64,000 bases of DNA from Nilaparvata lugens (GCF_014356525.2 NC_052507.1:4018509-4082508); one strand, 5' to 3'; shown: positions 43,341 to 56,157, counted from the first letter of the stretch. Program-made: numbers and translations. The notes: a model not told the origin generated them from the letters alone.

Positions 43341-44823
43341 TATATTTTCGCCACACTTGGATGTAATGAGCTGGTTTACGTGCGTCATATGGAGGCCGAA
43401 AGTGATTGTTTTCCGACCAGGCCGGTAAAACTTTACGGCCCTAGGGCTGTAAAATGACCTTGAATAACAGCTGATCGTGTCCGATCTCACAAAAATCATA
43501 GAGAGATAATCTCATAATGACTGTAATAATCTATATAATTATGTATCGTGAATCGCGGTACCTATTATGTCTATAATAATATATTTTATAAATTACTGTT
43601 TCATAATTTAATATTTATTATTGTGTTTTTGATATCAAACAATAGAATACGATGATATATCTCCATAGCCTCAACAATATAATGTTGGCTACATTGTCCA
43701 TTGTCAGAAAGGTACGTATCGCAAGTCTTTAAAAGTGAAGAATCGAATTTGAAATCAAAGTACAATAATTGTATCAATATTTAAAAGTAAGGTAGAGTAA
43801 TAATTGTTTCTTTTTTATTATCGAATTCCACTTCTTAATGCAATACAATCAACAATAATAATAGAAAATACAGCAGAGATCTAAAGTTTAAGGTAAGCCT
43901 ACTGGTGAAACTCAGCCTTGACTAAAAAATTCCTAGTAATTTTTCCGTAATTCATTATTAAAACTTTTAGATAATTTTTCTTCAATATCAAACCATATAG
44001 AGAAAACATTAGGCCCACTCAAGATTGAATCTTCGAATGTTTTCTCTATGATTTAACTATTTTCAAGCAATATTTTGTTGTGAAAATGCCGGCAAACCGA
44101 CTTTAAGTTTGCCGCTATAGGCTACACTATATTATAGTAGCCTACATAGGTTACCTGACTTACAGGCCTAGTCGATCAAAAGATGCAATGGCCGAGAGTG
44201 TAAAGGCGTGCACCCATAAGCTCAAGGCTCAGTGAATTACAAACATGATCTAGGTTCGAACCTCGGTCAGTGACATTTTTTTTGTCGATGAATTTCGACT
44301 TTTATTAGCTATTTTTTATATTAGTTACCGTAATTTAAATTTCAATCAATTTTTTAGATATATTTTGAGACAAAACTGTGAAATATGCAATTATATTAAT
44401 TTTTTAATCACATTATTTCAAAATAGTAATGAAAATTCTATTCATCCATCTATCCATGAGATATTGCACCAGGCGCAAAGCGCGAGCTATAAAAATTCAA
44501 ACAATTATTCGAAATATTAATAGTATAAAAATATTTTCACTATTGTAAATTATTAATTAGTAATATTGAAATTAATTGACAGTGAAAGTTGTCATAACCA
44601 AGATTCAAACTATCAAAATAGGCTGTTTGAATTTTATTTATTTTTTAATTTCTTATATATTGTGAAGTTTTTTTTTGGTGTGGCGAAAAATAGCGTTCGC
44701 ACCATGGGCAAAAATGTATTTCCGGCTCTCAATCTTTTCTAGTCCTCGGCCTACGGCCTCGGACTTAAAAACCGATTTCGAGCCGGAAATATCTCATTTT
44801 CGGCCCTAGGTGCGAAATATACT
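43341..44823 (-). mobile_element. Family D element, 1.48 kb, inverted partner of 58284-59757
   Basis: Reverse-complement of 58284-59757 with few differences over its length. Ends are TATTTTCGCCACACTTGG and GGTGCGAAATATAC. It has internal short palindromes (CTCGGCCTACGGCCTCGG) and a class II tRNA-like segment. A 50-codon frame shared by both copies (43248-43499 region) has no domain and is probably incidental. The class is unknown. Confidence 0.85.
44184..44276 (+). other. tRNA-like (Leu/Ser type) segment within family D
   Basis: GCAATGGCCGAGAGTGTAAA carries an A-box-like GGCCGAGAGTGTAAAGG and TAGGTTCGAACCTCGG a perfect B-box GGTTCGAACC, followed by CAGTGACA and a run of nine T residues, a polymerase III terminator. 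The acceptor 5' strand does not pair well, so it is a relic or a SINE-type promoter rather than a functional tRNA. Confidence 0.45.
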
Positions 44824-44828
44824 ATTTA

Positions 44829-45177
44829 ATATAGCTTGAGATCTGTCTCCCTCTCCCTCGCCACGTAATCAATGTTGAGAATAAAATCACTAAAGAGAAT
44901 ACATTGGACCCATATTGATTGCCAAGACAAAATATTAGATCCCAAGATATTATATTATATCATAGACGCTGAAAGACCTAGATAAAAATAATCTATATAT
45001 CAATAATTGGACCTAGATGTCAATAATTTCATAATGCTCGAGATCTGTCTCCGTGCCTGCCTCACATTTAATGTTGAGTATAAAGTCACTAATGGAAATA
45101 CATCGGACTCATATTCATCGCAAAGGAAAAATATCAGAGCTCGAGATATGACATCATAGACGCTGAAAGTTCCAGAC
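44829..45177. repeat. Diverged tandem pair, ~200-bp period
   Basis: 44829-44972 and 45030-45177 share GAGATCTGTCTCC, AATGTTGAG, AATACAT-GGAC and CATAGACGCTGAAAG. Age appears considerable. Confidence 0.65.
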
Positions 45178-45419
45178 ATTAATGTCAAGTTTGTAATAAA
45201 ATCGGATTTATATTTCGAGCGAAAGCAGAGAGTAATGAAAATGATCCGACATTTCCCCGAACTAATTCAATTACTTCGGATGCTTGTTGCTGATATTTAT
45301 TCGTGAAATGTAAGAGACAAAGAGCCAGTGAATAAAGTGAGATATTGTCTACAAGAGCCGTAAAGCCTTCAACGGAAACTGACAAAGAGCCATAAATTCA
45401 CACTGTTCCCTGACTATCA

Positions 45420-45670
45420 AACTCTCTTACTTACACTCACTCACACTCACTTTTTCTCTCTCACCCTCTCTCTTTCACACACTCACACAAACTCTCTCTC
45501 TTATACTCTCGCTCTAACTCTCTCTCTCACTTACTCACTCTCTCTCGTTCGCTCACTCGCTTGCTATCTCTTTTTCAATCACTATTTCTCTCTCTCACTC
45601 ACTATCTTTTCCTCTCTCTCTCTCTCTCACTCTCTCTCTCTCTCTGTCTCTGTCTCTTTCTTTTTCCCGT
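45420..45670. repeat. CT/CA-rich low-complexity stretch
   Basis: CTCTCTCACTCACTC-type text; on the sense strand GA-rich. No gene. Confidence 0.85.
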
Positions 45671-45954
45671 TCTTGTGTTAATAGGAGGGATATTATTTCA
45701 TATCTTTTTCAGATAATTGACAATTGTTGGTTGAACTATCGCCGATTTATGGAAGGTACAACGCAATATTATATAATCGGTATTGGAATTTTCTTTCTCT
45801 TTATTATCGTTAATTAATTTTTCAAATCTTTAAAGATCCGTTTAATAATCATCAGTACTGTCATTTAAAGTAGAATTTTCAATCTCCCTCACTTACTCAT
45901 CCATTCTTCCATTCTCACGCTCTCTCTTTCTCCCTCTCACTCTCTCTTTATATT

Positions 45955-46240
45955 TGTTAGAGAGTTAGTGGGAAGGATACTTCGAATATTCTTTCCGAAG
46001 AATGGACATTGATATGTCCAAAGCTCCGCCAATTTATGTAGATGCATAACAATATAATTATTATCTATAGTTATTATATTACAAATTGCTTTTTCGTATC
46101 ATATACAGATCAATAATTATTTTCTTAGTCTATATTATGTAAATTCATCTATAATCTTGCTGTATTGTGAGCTATTGTATATAAGTGTGAAAGCCAGTAT
46201 ATATTGTAATCTACATAAATAAAGTACTCAATCAATCAAT
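45955..46240 (+). mobile_element. Family C copy 4
   Basis: From TTAGAGAGTTAGTGGGAAGG to AATAAAGTACTCAATCAATC. Similar in length to copy 5 at 49709. Confidence 0.75.
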
Positions 46241-46460
46241 AAATCACACTCTGTCTCTCGCTCTCTGAAGTCCAAACTTCACCGTTTTATGTGGAAACAT
46301 TATAGTGATGCCTCACAATATTCGCATATTTCATAATTTTCTTTGCTCAATAATGTTTTCACAATAATGATTGTTTTAACATGAAACGGTGAAGTTTGGT
46401 CTTCAAAGAGCGAGAGACAGAGTGTGAGAGATTGATTGATTGAGTACTTTATTTTTGTAG
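46200..46460. repeat. Palindrome built from a family C end and adjacent sequence
   Basis: 46200-46300 (ATAAAGTACTCAATCAATC, CACTCTGTCTCTCGCTCT, AAACTTCACCGTTTTATGT) is inverted at 46379-46462 (ACATGAAACGGTGAAGTTT ... GATTGAGTACTTTAT), leaving an ~80-bp centre. Confidence 0.8.
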
Positions 46461-46985
46461 CTATCTAAGGTATAAATTTCAAGAAAATCGTTGGAGCCGT
46501 TTTAGAGAAAACCTTGAAAAACATGGTTTTTTAGTAATTATCCGCCATTTTTCTCAAGAATATTACGGAGATCCTGCAATTTTCCCAGAAATGAGACTCA
46601 TGTTAGTTGATAGGGCTTATAAATAGCTATGTAAGGTATAAATTTGAAGAAAATCGTTAGAGCCGTTTTCGAGAAAACAGTGAAAAACATGGTTTTTCAG
46701 TAATGATATTACATTTTTCCGCCATTTTGAATTCAATTTTATTGAATTTCTTATTGTATGATCCTCATGGTATAAGGACCTTAAGTTTAAAATTTCAAGT
46801 CAATCGGTAGATTAGGAATGGAGTTATCGTGTTCTCAGACATACACACATACACACACACAACACACACACACACACAGACCAACACCCAAAAATCATGT
46901 TTTTGGACTCAGTGGACCTTGAAACGTATAGAAAACTTGAAATTAGGGTACCATAATTCTTTTTGGAAAGCAATACTTTCCAAAT
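46459..46985 (-). mobile_element. Repeat family B partial copy
   Basis: ATCGTTGGAGCCGTTTTAGAG, TTAGTAATTATCCGCCATTT repeated twice, (CA)n at 46843-46880, CTTGAAACGTATAGAAAACT. The outer 'CTGGTGTG' end is missing. Confidence 0.75.
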
Positions 46986-47174
46986 TCGCATATTCGCATA
47001 TTTCATCTTTTTTTACTTAATATTATAAGTAAAATATGTTGTTAATTTAATCTAATTTCATTTAATATGTTAATTTGCTTAATATTATAGTAAAACTATT
47101 CAGTCTGTATATGATTCATCAAGTTATTTCTCTTTAACTAGTAATTATTTTCAACACTTGAAAATTTGTAGAAT

Positions 47175-47335
47175 TTTGTTTTGTAAAACACTCTGTCTCA
47201 CTCTCTCTTCCTCTTTCTCTCCCACACTCTCTCTCTCTTTCTTACACACATTCACCCTTCATCTCTTTTTTTCTCTCACACGCTCTCTCACTCCCTCTCT
47301 CTCTCTCTCTCACTCCCTCTCTCTCACAGTCATTG
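47175..47335. repeat. (CT)n-rich stretch abutting a LINE
   Basis: CTCTCTCTCTCACTCCCTCT-type sequence ends where LINE homology begins at about 47336. Confidence 0.85.
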
Positions 47336-49374
47336 GACTTTGACTTTGTATGACAAACATGCACCTTATGTGACAAGGAGGATTAATAGAAAACGACGAG
47401 TACCGTGGATGACTGAAGACATACTTAAGATGATGGGACGTAGAGACAAAGCACATAGAAAATTTAAAAAGACATTTGACTTGGACAGTTTGATAGAGTA
47501 TAGGAGCCTTAGAAATAGGGTTAAACAGGAATTACGGAACTCAAAGATTAGGTACTTGAATTCATTTATGACAAACAATAGACAAGACTCTAAATCACTT
47601 TGGCAGGGAATAAAAGAATTCGGGCTTGGCAAAGAGAAATCGAATCCACAAATTGACTTACCATTGAATAACATAAATGACCATTTCGTTTCACACTCTA
47701 ACCAACGCGACGAAGTTGTCATTGCTAATCACATTGATGATCTTGAAGAGCAGGTTACAAACTTAGATTTACCAATCACTGATCAATTTCATTTCCATCC
47801 ATCTCAGAAGAAGACACTTTCAGAGCAATTCAACGTATTCATAGTAATGCTATGGGTGTAGACAAAATTCCTATTAAATTTATCAAGAAGATGTTATTTG
47901 CTGTTTTACCAACCATTACATACATTTTCAACAAGTCACTTGAAGAAGGCATTTTCCCTGAAAACTGGAAGTTTGCTCTGGTTCGCCCTCTAAATAAAGT
48001 TCCATCACCCAATAAAGTTGAAGATTTTAGACCAATCAGTATTTTACCTGCATTGTCCAAAGTGCTAGAAAGACTCATTCATGCTCAAGTTGTAAAATTT
48101 CTAGACAACATAGTAAGCTTCATAACTTTCAATCAGGCTTTAGAAAATTCCATTCAACTGAGACAGCTCTGCTTCGTGTCACTGATGATATAAGGTTAGC
48201 TATGGACCAAAGAAAATGCACCATCCTCACCCTATTTGATTTTTCTAAAGCATTCGATACTGTTGATCATACAGTCCTTCTGAATAAGTTGGCTATTCTT
48301 GGTTTCAGTCACAACTCATTAGTTTGGTTTAAATCCTATCTATTAGGTAGGAAACAATGTGTATCTGTCGGTGACAAAAAGTCAACTTGGAAAAACGTTA
48401 TGCATGGAGTACCACAAGGTTCAATTTTAGGCCCTCTCCTCTTCACTTTGTATGCTAATGACCTTTCTTCCATTATCAAATTCTCCAGTTTCCATACTTA
48501 TGCAGACGACCTTCAAATCTATTTAAGCTGTCCCATAACAAAAATTAATGAAACAGTTGGAATAATGAATCAGGATATCAATTCGATAGTGGAATGGACA
48601 AAGAAAAATGGCCTTAAGCTTAATCCCATCAAAACACAACCCATTATAATTGGATATTCTCGTCTTATAAACAATATTGACCTTGAATCGATTCACAAAA
48701 TTAGTGTAGACGGTAATGACATTCCTTACTGTAGCTCAGTTAAAAATTTAGGCATTATTATGAATAATACTCTTGACTGGTCAGAACAAGTGAACAGAAC
48801 TTGTAAAAAGGTATTCTCAGCCATGCATGCATTGAAGAAAATGCACGATATCCTCCCTAGAAACATTAAATTATTATTGGTTCAATCTCTCATCTTCCCA
48901 CATTTAATGTATTGTAATTCTGTTCTTAACGATATGCAAGTCACTCTGAATGATAAACTACAGCGTTGCCAAAATTATTGTCTACGTTTCGTCTACTCTC
49001 TCCAACGTCATGATCATATCACCCCAGCCCACATTGCTAGTTCAACATTAAAGCTTCCCGATCAGAGGCTTTTTCGAATAGTCAAGCTTGTTAGAGATAT
49101 CTTGATATACGGTAATCCGAACTATTTTAAAGATGATTTCAAATTTGTCTCTGAAGGTAGGAGGATAGATGCTTCACATACTAGAACCGGAGAAAGTACT
49201 TTAAGGATACCCAATCATCGAACTACTATTTTCACAAAATCCTTCTTAGTCAGTGCCTGTCGTGCATGGAATGCACTCCCTGTTTCTATCAGGTCCATCG
49301 AGAGCCGAGCGAGCTTCATCCTAACTTTAAAAAAACATCTTTTGGAACAAATGACTGAAACTGTCCGGCCCTAG
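47336..49374 (+). pseudogene. Non-LTR retrotransposon (LINE) pol: reverse transcriptase, 5'-truncated, two frameshifts
   Basis: The product would be a LINE polymerase that copies its RNA at a nicked target. Three reading frames together cover it. Frame 1 (47340-about 47805) holds the linker after the missing endonuclease (VPWMTEDILKMMGRRDKAH). Frame 2 (about 47807-48110) holds the early RT blocks with ENWKFALVRPLNKVPSP and FRPISILPALSKVLERLIH. Frame 3 (about 48120-49374) holds TLFDFSKAFDTVDH, MHGVPQGSILGPLLF and the catalytic YADDLQIY, then a C-terminal region ending FLVSACRAWNALPVSIR. Each switch is explained by a single-base deletion, near 47806 and near 48110. Catalytic aspartates are intact but the reading frame is broken and the endonuclease is lost, so it is inactive. 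The motif set fits the Jockey/CR1/L2 supergroup; the exact clade is uncertain. A 3' region to about 49690 follows. Confidence 0.88.
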
Positions 49375-49708
49375 AACGATCACATGACATCCATCCCCCA
49401 CCCATCCCACAAATACAAACCTTTAAACCATGTTATAGAACGAATTGTATATATATATATATTATATAAACTCATGTTATTTCAATTATCCACTGCATAA
49501 TGCTGTATATTACTGAAAGTTGATAACCCTGATCTACTTTCAGCCTACTTCATTTTATTAATCAATTATTTGATCTTATCTACCTATATAATTATTTTAC
49601 TCTATCAATTTTCTGTTTTTTTCTCTTTAATATTCATATTGATTAAAACTTTTACAATATTTCCATTAATAAATAAATCCTTAGTTTAAATAACGAAATT
49701 AACGTTTT

Positions 49709-50007
49709 GGTAGAGAGTTAGTGGGGAGGATATTTTTAATATTCTTTCCGAAGAATGGACATTGATATGTCCAAAGCTCCGCCAATTTATGTAGATGCAT
49801 AACAATATGATTATTATCTATAGTTATTATATTACAAACTGCTTTTTCATATCATATACAGTTCAATAATTATTTTCTTAGTCTATATTATGTAAATTCA
49901 TCTATAACTTTGCTGTATTGTAAGCTATTGTATATAAGTGTATAAGCCAGTATATATTGTAATCTACATAAATAAAGTACTAAATCAATCAATCAATCAA
50001 TCAATCT
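49709..50007 (+). mobile_element. Family C copy 5
   Basis: Full-looking 300-bp copy from GTAGAGAGTTAGTGGGGAGG to AATAAAGTACTAAATCAATC and TCAA repeats. Confidence 0.8.
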
Positions 50008-50693
50008 CACTCTCTCTCTCAATCCCTCACTCTCTCTTTTTTTTCTCTCTCTTTCTCGACAATAAACTCAGACTGCACGCTGCGAAATCGACTTCAGCAG
50101 CGAGCTTTATATTTCTTTGCATGAGGTGTGCGCGCGTCGCTGTTTTCTGTTTGAATTCTGATTTTCACATCAACTCTTTCCCTCCAAAGAACAACAGCAG
50201 AGAAAATGGCGGACATAAAAATATTTCCCCATCTGTTGTGCCATTTCAGGGAGGGATCCTTATTCCCCATATATGCGTCACAATGAATAATAGGATTTTT
50301 CCTGTTTTGACAGATCCGACATAAAATAAACTGCCTTACCCTGTTTCAATAAAAGGTCGCACAGACTTGTTTGTCATTGGAGATGATTATCGAAACAAAG
50401 TTTCGTAGGGTATTTTTCAAAATAAAGGTGAAGGCTATTTTCAACTCACTCTCATCAAGGTATTCCAATACAGGAGAATGTTGAATTTCATCAGATGATA
50501 GAGCCCCAAATCAACTCGAATGATCAAAACCTTCAATAATCAGTAGAATAATCGAAACCTTCGATAATTACCTTTTGATAATCAGAGTATTGTACTACAA
50601 AGGAATGTATGCCAATGACAAGTAGTTACGTTTATGCCCAGTTCCACATACGTCTGAATTTTTTAGAATGGCGTCATCACATTGTTCTAAAAT
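50008..50693. other. No gene recognised
   Basis: CT-rich at first, then mixed sequence with a GC-richer patch around 50080-50160. An open frame runs 49938-50324 but starts inside a repeat and shows no domain. Confidence 0.4.
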
Positions 50694-51779
50694 TTTTACT
50701 TTCCTTGCCCTATTACCATAGGGTAAGGAAAGTATTGTTTTCAAAAAAATTCAAGGTACCCTAATTTCAAGTTTTCTATACGTTTCAAGGTCCCCTGAGT
50801 CCAAAAACATGATTTTTGGGTGTTGGTCTGTGTGTGTGTGTATGTGTGTATGTCTGTGAACACGATAACTCCATTTCTAATTAACCGATTGACTTGAAAT
50901 TTTAAACTCGAGGTCCTCATACCATGAGGATCGGACAATAAGAAATTCAATCAAATTGAATTCAAAATGGCGGAAAAAATGGCGGATAATTACTAAAAAA
51001 CCATGTTTTTCACGGTTTTCTCGAAAACGGCTCAAATGATTTTCTTCAAATTTATACCTTATTAACTATTTATAAGCCCTTTTAACTGACATGAGTCTCA
51101 TTTCTGGGAAAATTGCAGGAGCTTCGTAATATTCTTGAGAAAAATGGCGGATAATTACTAAAAAACCATGTTTTTCAAGGTTTTCTCTAAAACAGCTCTA
51201 ACGATTTTCTTCAAATTTATACCTTAGATAGCTATTTATAAGCCCTATCAACTGACATGAGTCTAATTTCTGGGAAAATTGCAGGAGCTCTGTAATATTC
51301 TTGAGAAAAATGGCGGATAATTACTGAAACACCATGTTTTCACGATTTTCTCAAAAATGACTTGACCGATTTTTTTCAAATTATTTATCAGCTCTACCAA
51401 CTGTCATAAGTCTCTTTTCTGGGAAACTGATGGGGGGTCCACCCCATCCTTGAGAAATGGACTCAGTAACCTCCTTCTCGTGCATGAGGTAGCTAGGTAG
51501 AGCAGTTCATAAAAAGAACACATAGTCGAGATATTTCATCTGTAGAACAGCAGTTTTGACGACTTTAAAAAAAAATCATCGAATTTCACAATTTACACAA
51601 AGAAAAAAGTACTCTGAAAACAATTATATATAAACATATACAGAAGTCTGATCGTAGTTTCAATTATTTAGCCGCCAATCGTCATAATGTTATTCCCCTG
51701 AATTATTCTCGTTTAAGAACGGGGCTTACAGTTCGATGAGCGAGGAAAGTTGTGTGAGTGTACCACACCAGATTTTTTT
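50694..51779 (+). mobile_element. Repeat family B copy
   Basis: Starts TTTACTTTCCTTGCCCTATT, short GT array near 50830, three ~180-bp internal units with AAAATGGCGGATAATTACT, ends TACCACACCAGATTTTT. Best match is 14170-15305. Confidence 0.85.
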
Positions 51780-52204
51780 TATTAGTTCTCATATATCTTA
51801 TAGCAGTGTATCGAGAATTTCTTCGGAGAAGTTTTGTTTGTTGAAAGTCATCACAAAACTTTTGTTTATCATAAAACGTGTTGTTTATAGTCAATTATAT
51901 TTGTTTATGCTTGATTGTAGAAGATCATGTTATTGAATAAAGTGAATAACAAGTTGTCCATGAAAAGCTATAGAGAAAACACCAGTAGTAATGACGAAAA
52001 GGTAGGCTGCCCTTACGCTGATGCGATTTCAACCTTTTTCTATTCACTTAACCATTTACAATGATTATTCGAAACTAAAACTTATATTTCCACTCATTTA
52101 TCACTTTTCCACTTATTTATTTATTTACTGGAAGGTAACACGTGCTTCACAAGGATCTGTTTAGAGCACAAGTAGATTGAATCATAGAGAAACAATAGCA
52201 TACG

Positions 52205-52432
52205 TAGATATCCAATGGTATAGGGCGTTTATGTCGCAACTTTTACTGTTATCTCAAGCCGATTACTGTTGATTTTCACTGTTTTGACCGGGTAAAAGTG
52301 TATGAACGGCACAATATGAGAGACTACCAGCGTCATTAAGCTTCACAGGAAAGAACTACGTGGACTATCAGCTTGAGATAACACTAAAAGTTGCGACATA
52401 AACGCCCTATACCATGGGATATCTACTTATGC
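52205..52432. mobile_element. MITE with ~50-bp inverted ends (family K)
   Basis: Left TGGTATAGGGCGTTTATGTC and right GACATAAACGCCCTATACCA are exact inverse; the match extends out through GTAGATATCC and in through AACTTTTA. About 230 bp, no coding. Confidence 0.85.
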
Positions 52433-52487
52433 TATTGTTTATCTATGATTGAATTAAGTTCTATTTTTCCATGGAGTTATGAAAGGA

Positions 52488-53083
52488 GTTTGGTGCAAAA
52501 AAGACCTCAGTCACAAAACTTAGTTTTGAGAAAATTGCATGTAAAGATTTTCTCATACTTTTTCTCAATATTATCACACCCAATCTCTAGAAGTGTTTAT
52601 ATCAATGAAAATTCAATATTTTCTCTTTATTCTGCTACTGAAATGATGAATAAATAGTTTTTCATTACTTTTATATTTATCATAGAAAATAAGTCCACTG
52701 AGGTCTTTTTTGCATCCATCAACAGTTTCAAGGCAGAAAGTCATGTCTCTCGAATGTATTCAATACTTTTATTGATCTATTGTTTAGAATAATGAACTAT
52801 TCAACTATTAGGATTGATACTCATACTAACCTAGAGCATAACCTAGCAAACCGTAGGTGCAGTGCTGTGATGCCATCAGAGTCAACGACTTGACGTTCAG
52901 CACTGATTATAATTATGGAGAGTCTGCCAGCATGCTGACAGAAAATTCCGTTTAAATTGGTCAGTTTTCAAGATACAGCGATGAGATTCTGATGGCATGT
53001 GCTTGAAATGATGGAGAATGATTTGAACCGTTTGATGCAAAAACGACCTAAGCCGCCTGAGGTCGTTTTTGCACCCAGCTCCT
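52488..53083. repeat. Inverted 'TGCAAAAAACGACCTCAG' segments
   Basis: TGGTGCAAAAAAGACCTCAG at 52490, CTGAGGTCTTTTTTGCATCC at about 52698, and a compact palindrome TGCAAAAACGACCTAAG... CTGAGGTCGTTTTTGCAC at 53035-53075. Probably one or two small foldback elements. Confidence 0.6.
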
Positions 53084-53772
53084 TATTTGTTATCGATTTG
53101 GATATCAATCAAGTCATTGGATATTGATTCAATTGAGTCTAATAGTTCTATGCTGCTATTGAAAGAACTAACAACCTTAATAATTTACAATGGAGATAAT
53201 ATTTGATTGGGTTTTTATACAACGTAAACTTTGGATCACAAAATGAATTGATTTGTTCTAATTATAAGAATTCTTATGAATTGATTAACAAGGATGAAAA
53301 TAGGCCTATAATCATCCTCGGTAAATTAGGACTCTATGCAACATTTCAATTTAATCAGTTACTCAGTAGCTTACACTTGAAAATGCGTCATTCCTATCGC
53401 GTAACAATATTAATAAGCCAATAATTCTTTCCTTTATTACATTATAGATTACAGAATTTTTTTCCTTTACATTATAGATTACAGATTTTTTTTCCTCCGA
53501 AACAACATGAATTTCAATGATACTTGAAAAACCAAGACTATACACAAACAAGCAATGATTGATCGAATAGAAACAAATTTTCATCCTGCAGAACAAGTTT
53601 TTACACTCCGATAGTATTGAAAGAGTTGCTCTCAATGTTTCCACCATTTCGGAAAACGGGAAAAGAGTTACATCTCTTTAAGGAAATCCATGGAGACTCG
53701 CATGAACGAGCAAGAATCTCCCCAGAGATTTGGGAAGCATCGAGCCACTCTTGTTTGCGAGAAATACACCAT
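53084..53772. other. No gene recognised
   Basis: AT-rich; a short duplicate TTTCCTTTACATTATAGATTACAG at about 53430 and 53462. Frames of 60-94 codons lack recognisable features. Confidence 0.4.
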
Positions 53773-54365
53773 ACATAACCCAATTCCAACGTTTTATCCG
53801 ACATCTTTAGCCAGACAATTTTATTGCACGTGTTTATCTCTGATAGCTGTGAGAGTTATCTGTAAAATGTAACCTACGATATTGAAGATATACTTTATCT
53901 ACCGAGAACAAATAACTGAGGCAGTTTTAACATAAATAACCCAATTCTAGTGTTTTCCACGACGTCTTTGTGTTGTTTAAATTGTATGATACGTGAATAA
54001 ATAAATTGAAATTGAGAATTGAAATTGTCTTTACCCAGAAAATTTCATTTATTGTTGCTCGTATTTATCTCTGATTTATAATATAACTGTGTAAGTTATC
54101 TGTAAAATGTAACCTACAATATTGAAGATATACTTCATTTATTCACCGAGTAAAAATAACCAAGGCAGTTTTCACATAATATGACCCTATAATTATAGTG
54201 TTTTCCCCACGTCTTTAGCCAGACTATTATATATATTGTTGCTCTTGTTTATCTCTGATATAAATATATTATAGCTTTGGAAATTATCTGTAAAATGTAA
54301 CATACAATATTAAGGATATACTTTATTTAACGAGTACAAATAGCTCAGGAAATTTTCAAGAGCGT
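53773..54365. repeat. Diverged tandem repeat, three ~190-bp units
   Basis: Each unit has AGTGTTTTCCAC-like text, a TTTAGCCAGAC stretch, TTTATCTCTGAT, TATCTGTAAAATGTAAC and ATATTGAAGATATACTT. The units start near 53773, 53932 and 54178; the second carries an extra AATAAATAAATTGAAATTG insert. Confidence 0.7.
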
Positions 54366-54995
54366 TTAGTGAGGTCCACGTTGTAATGGCAGCATTTGAT
54401 CAACGTTGGTGCTGCTATCCTTGTCTATCTTTCAACAAAGTACATAGAGCTATCCTTTTCCAGCTTTGCAACGTTGCCACATCATTCTTCAACAATATAG
54501 AAATATATTCTATCAACAAAATATCCAATTCCAATTGTGAAACTTTATTACTTTTCAATCATTGAAATATATAATTTCTTGGCGGATAAAATACGAGTAA
54601 AAATCGTGTAATTGATAATTCTCATCAAGACTGAACAGTCAATATCACATCAGGTGTACCGATCATATCATATCAGATACATTCTATAGAACGTGATGGC
54701 GAGGCAGAGAATCGGCAACGCTTTTCTCCTTAAAAATATTGTAACTGTTTATTCTTGTTTGAAATTAGTATTCATACTTCATTTGTCAAGAAAATTATAT
54801 TTTTTACCTCATAATTTATTGAGATCACATAGTTTGTCAATTGATAAAATATATTTTCAAACTATTAAAACGATCTGGCATCGTTAAGAAGTTAAAAAAG
54901 GATAGCGATATCTGTTTGGTCGAATGATTGACAAGGATAGCAACACAAATGTTAATGAAGTGTACTGCTATTATAACATGGAACTCACTATAGGA
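54366..54995. mobile_element. MITE family A copies, rearranged
   Basis: Left end TAGTGAGGTCCACGTTGTAA; internal ATTCTATAGAACGTGATGGC; then a second end in the same orientation sense TACTGCTATTATAACATGGA at 54967. Looks like two incomplete copies fused. Confidence 0.6.
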
Positions 54996-55067
54996 AGAGG
55001 ATAATATGAAGATGATACGAATATCATAAAAATATGATACAAAGGTGATACAGAGATGATACAAGGA

Positions 55068-55134
55068 TGATAGACAAGGATAGCAAAACCAATGTCAATC
55101 AAATACTGCCAACATAACGCGGACCTCGCTAAAG
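55068..55134. mobile_element. MITE family A terminal fragment
   Basis: TAGACAAGGATAGCAAAACC through ACTGCCAACATAACGCGGAC and CTCGCTA. Confidence 0.6.
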
Positions 55135-55488
55135 TATTTCTGTTTCAGGAATATTGGAAATGGCTCTCCAGTCTCCACCTATCATTCAGGAATCAATACG
55201 GACTATTTTCAAAATCCAACACCAATCTATCAAACATCCATGAAGTGGATTCATATCCAGGAGAGGTTTCGCGTCGGATTTGGGCGGATGTGATTGAAAA
55301 TCATGTCAGATCTGAAAGTTGATGGATCGTTTTCGCTGCTGAAAAACACGACTGTGAGTTATTGAAACCGTGTGATACTATGGTTAAACATATACCAGCC
55401 ATTGTGAATACAATAATAAAGTGAATCAAGTTTCTTTTTGGTCCTTCTAAATACTATTTCTTTAATATGTGTATATATCATTTTTTAC
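55135..55488. other. No gene recognised
   Basis: A 76-codon plus-strand frame overlaps 55092-55322 without a known domain. A canonical AATAAA-like AATAATAAAGTG occurs near 55415, but no gene could be linked to it. Confidence 0.35.
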
Positions 55489-55605
55489 TTTCCTTGCCCT
55501 ATTACCATAGGTAAGGGAAGTATTGCTTTCCGAAAAAAATTAAGGTACCCCAATTTACGTTTCAAGGTCCCCTGAGTCCAAAAAAGTAGTTTTTGGGTAT
55601 TGGTC

Positions 55606-55647
<42 letters not shown>

Positions 55648-55990
55648 TGTGTGTGTATGTGCTTCTGTGTACACGATATCACATCTCCCAATTAACGGAA
55701 TGACTTGAAATTTGGAACTTAAGGTCCTTACAGTATGAGGATCCGTTACGAACAATTTCGATCAAATGCGATTCAAGATGGCGGCTTAAATGGCGAAAAT
55801 GTTGTCAAAAACAGGGTTTTTCGCGATTTTCTCGAAAATGGCCCCAACGATTTTGATCAAATTCATACCTAAAATAGTCATTGATTAGCTATATCAACTG
55901 CCACAAGTCCCATATCTGTAAAAATTTAAAAGCTCCACCCTATCCATGCAAAGTTTGATTTTAGATTTCCAATTATCAGGTCCCAGATAT
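55489..55990 (+). mobile_element. Repeat family B partial copy
   Basis: Starts TTTACTTTCCTTGCCCTATT, GT array near 55611-55645, continues to TCCCATATCTGTAAAAATTT; the distal end is missing. Confidence 0.8.
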
Positions 55991-56157
55991 AATTCCACAA
56001 GTACCTGATTGAAACTTTAGACCTTATGGAAATACATCAATAGACTGGCTTCTCCACACATCTGTATAATCACTTGTCAGCTGATTTATGATGAATAGTT
56101 CTATAGTCTGATTTTGAATTACCAGATTCATTTCAACCAATACAACACTACAAATTA

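Noticed and set aside
43248..43499. Shared ~50-codon frame in both family D copies (also 59600-59800)
   Set aside because: Conservation is explained by the repeat copies being nearly identical DNA; no domain, no start context, no codon bias.
47366..47722. Minus-strand 118-codon frame opposite the LINE
   Set aside because: Shadow of the LINE coding strand, which shows recognisable reverse-transcriptase motifs.
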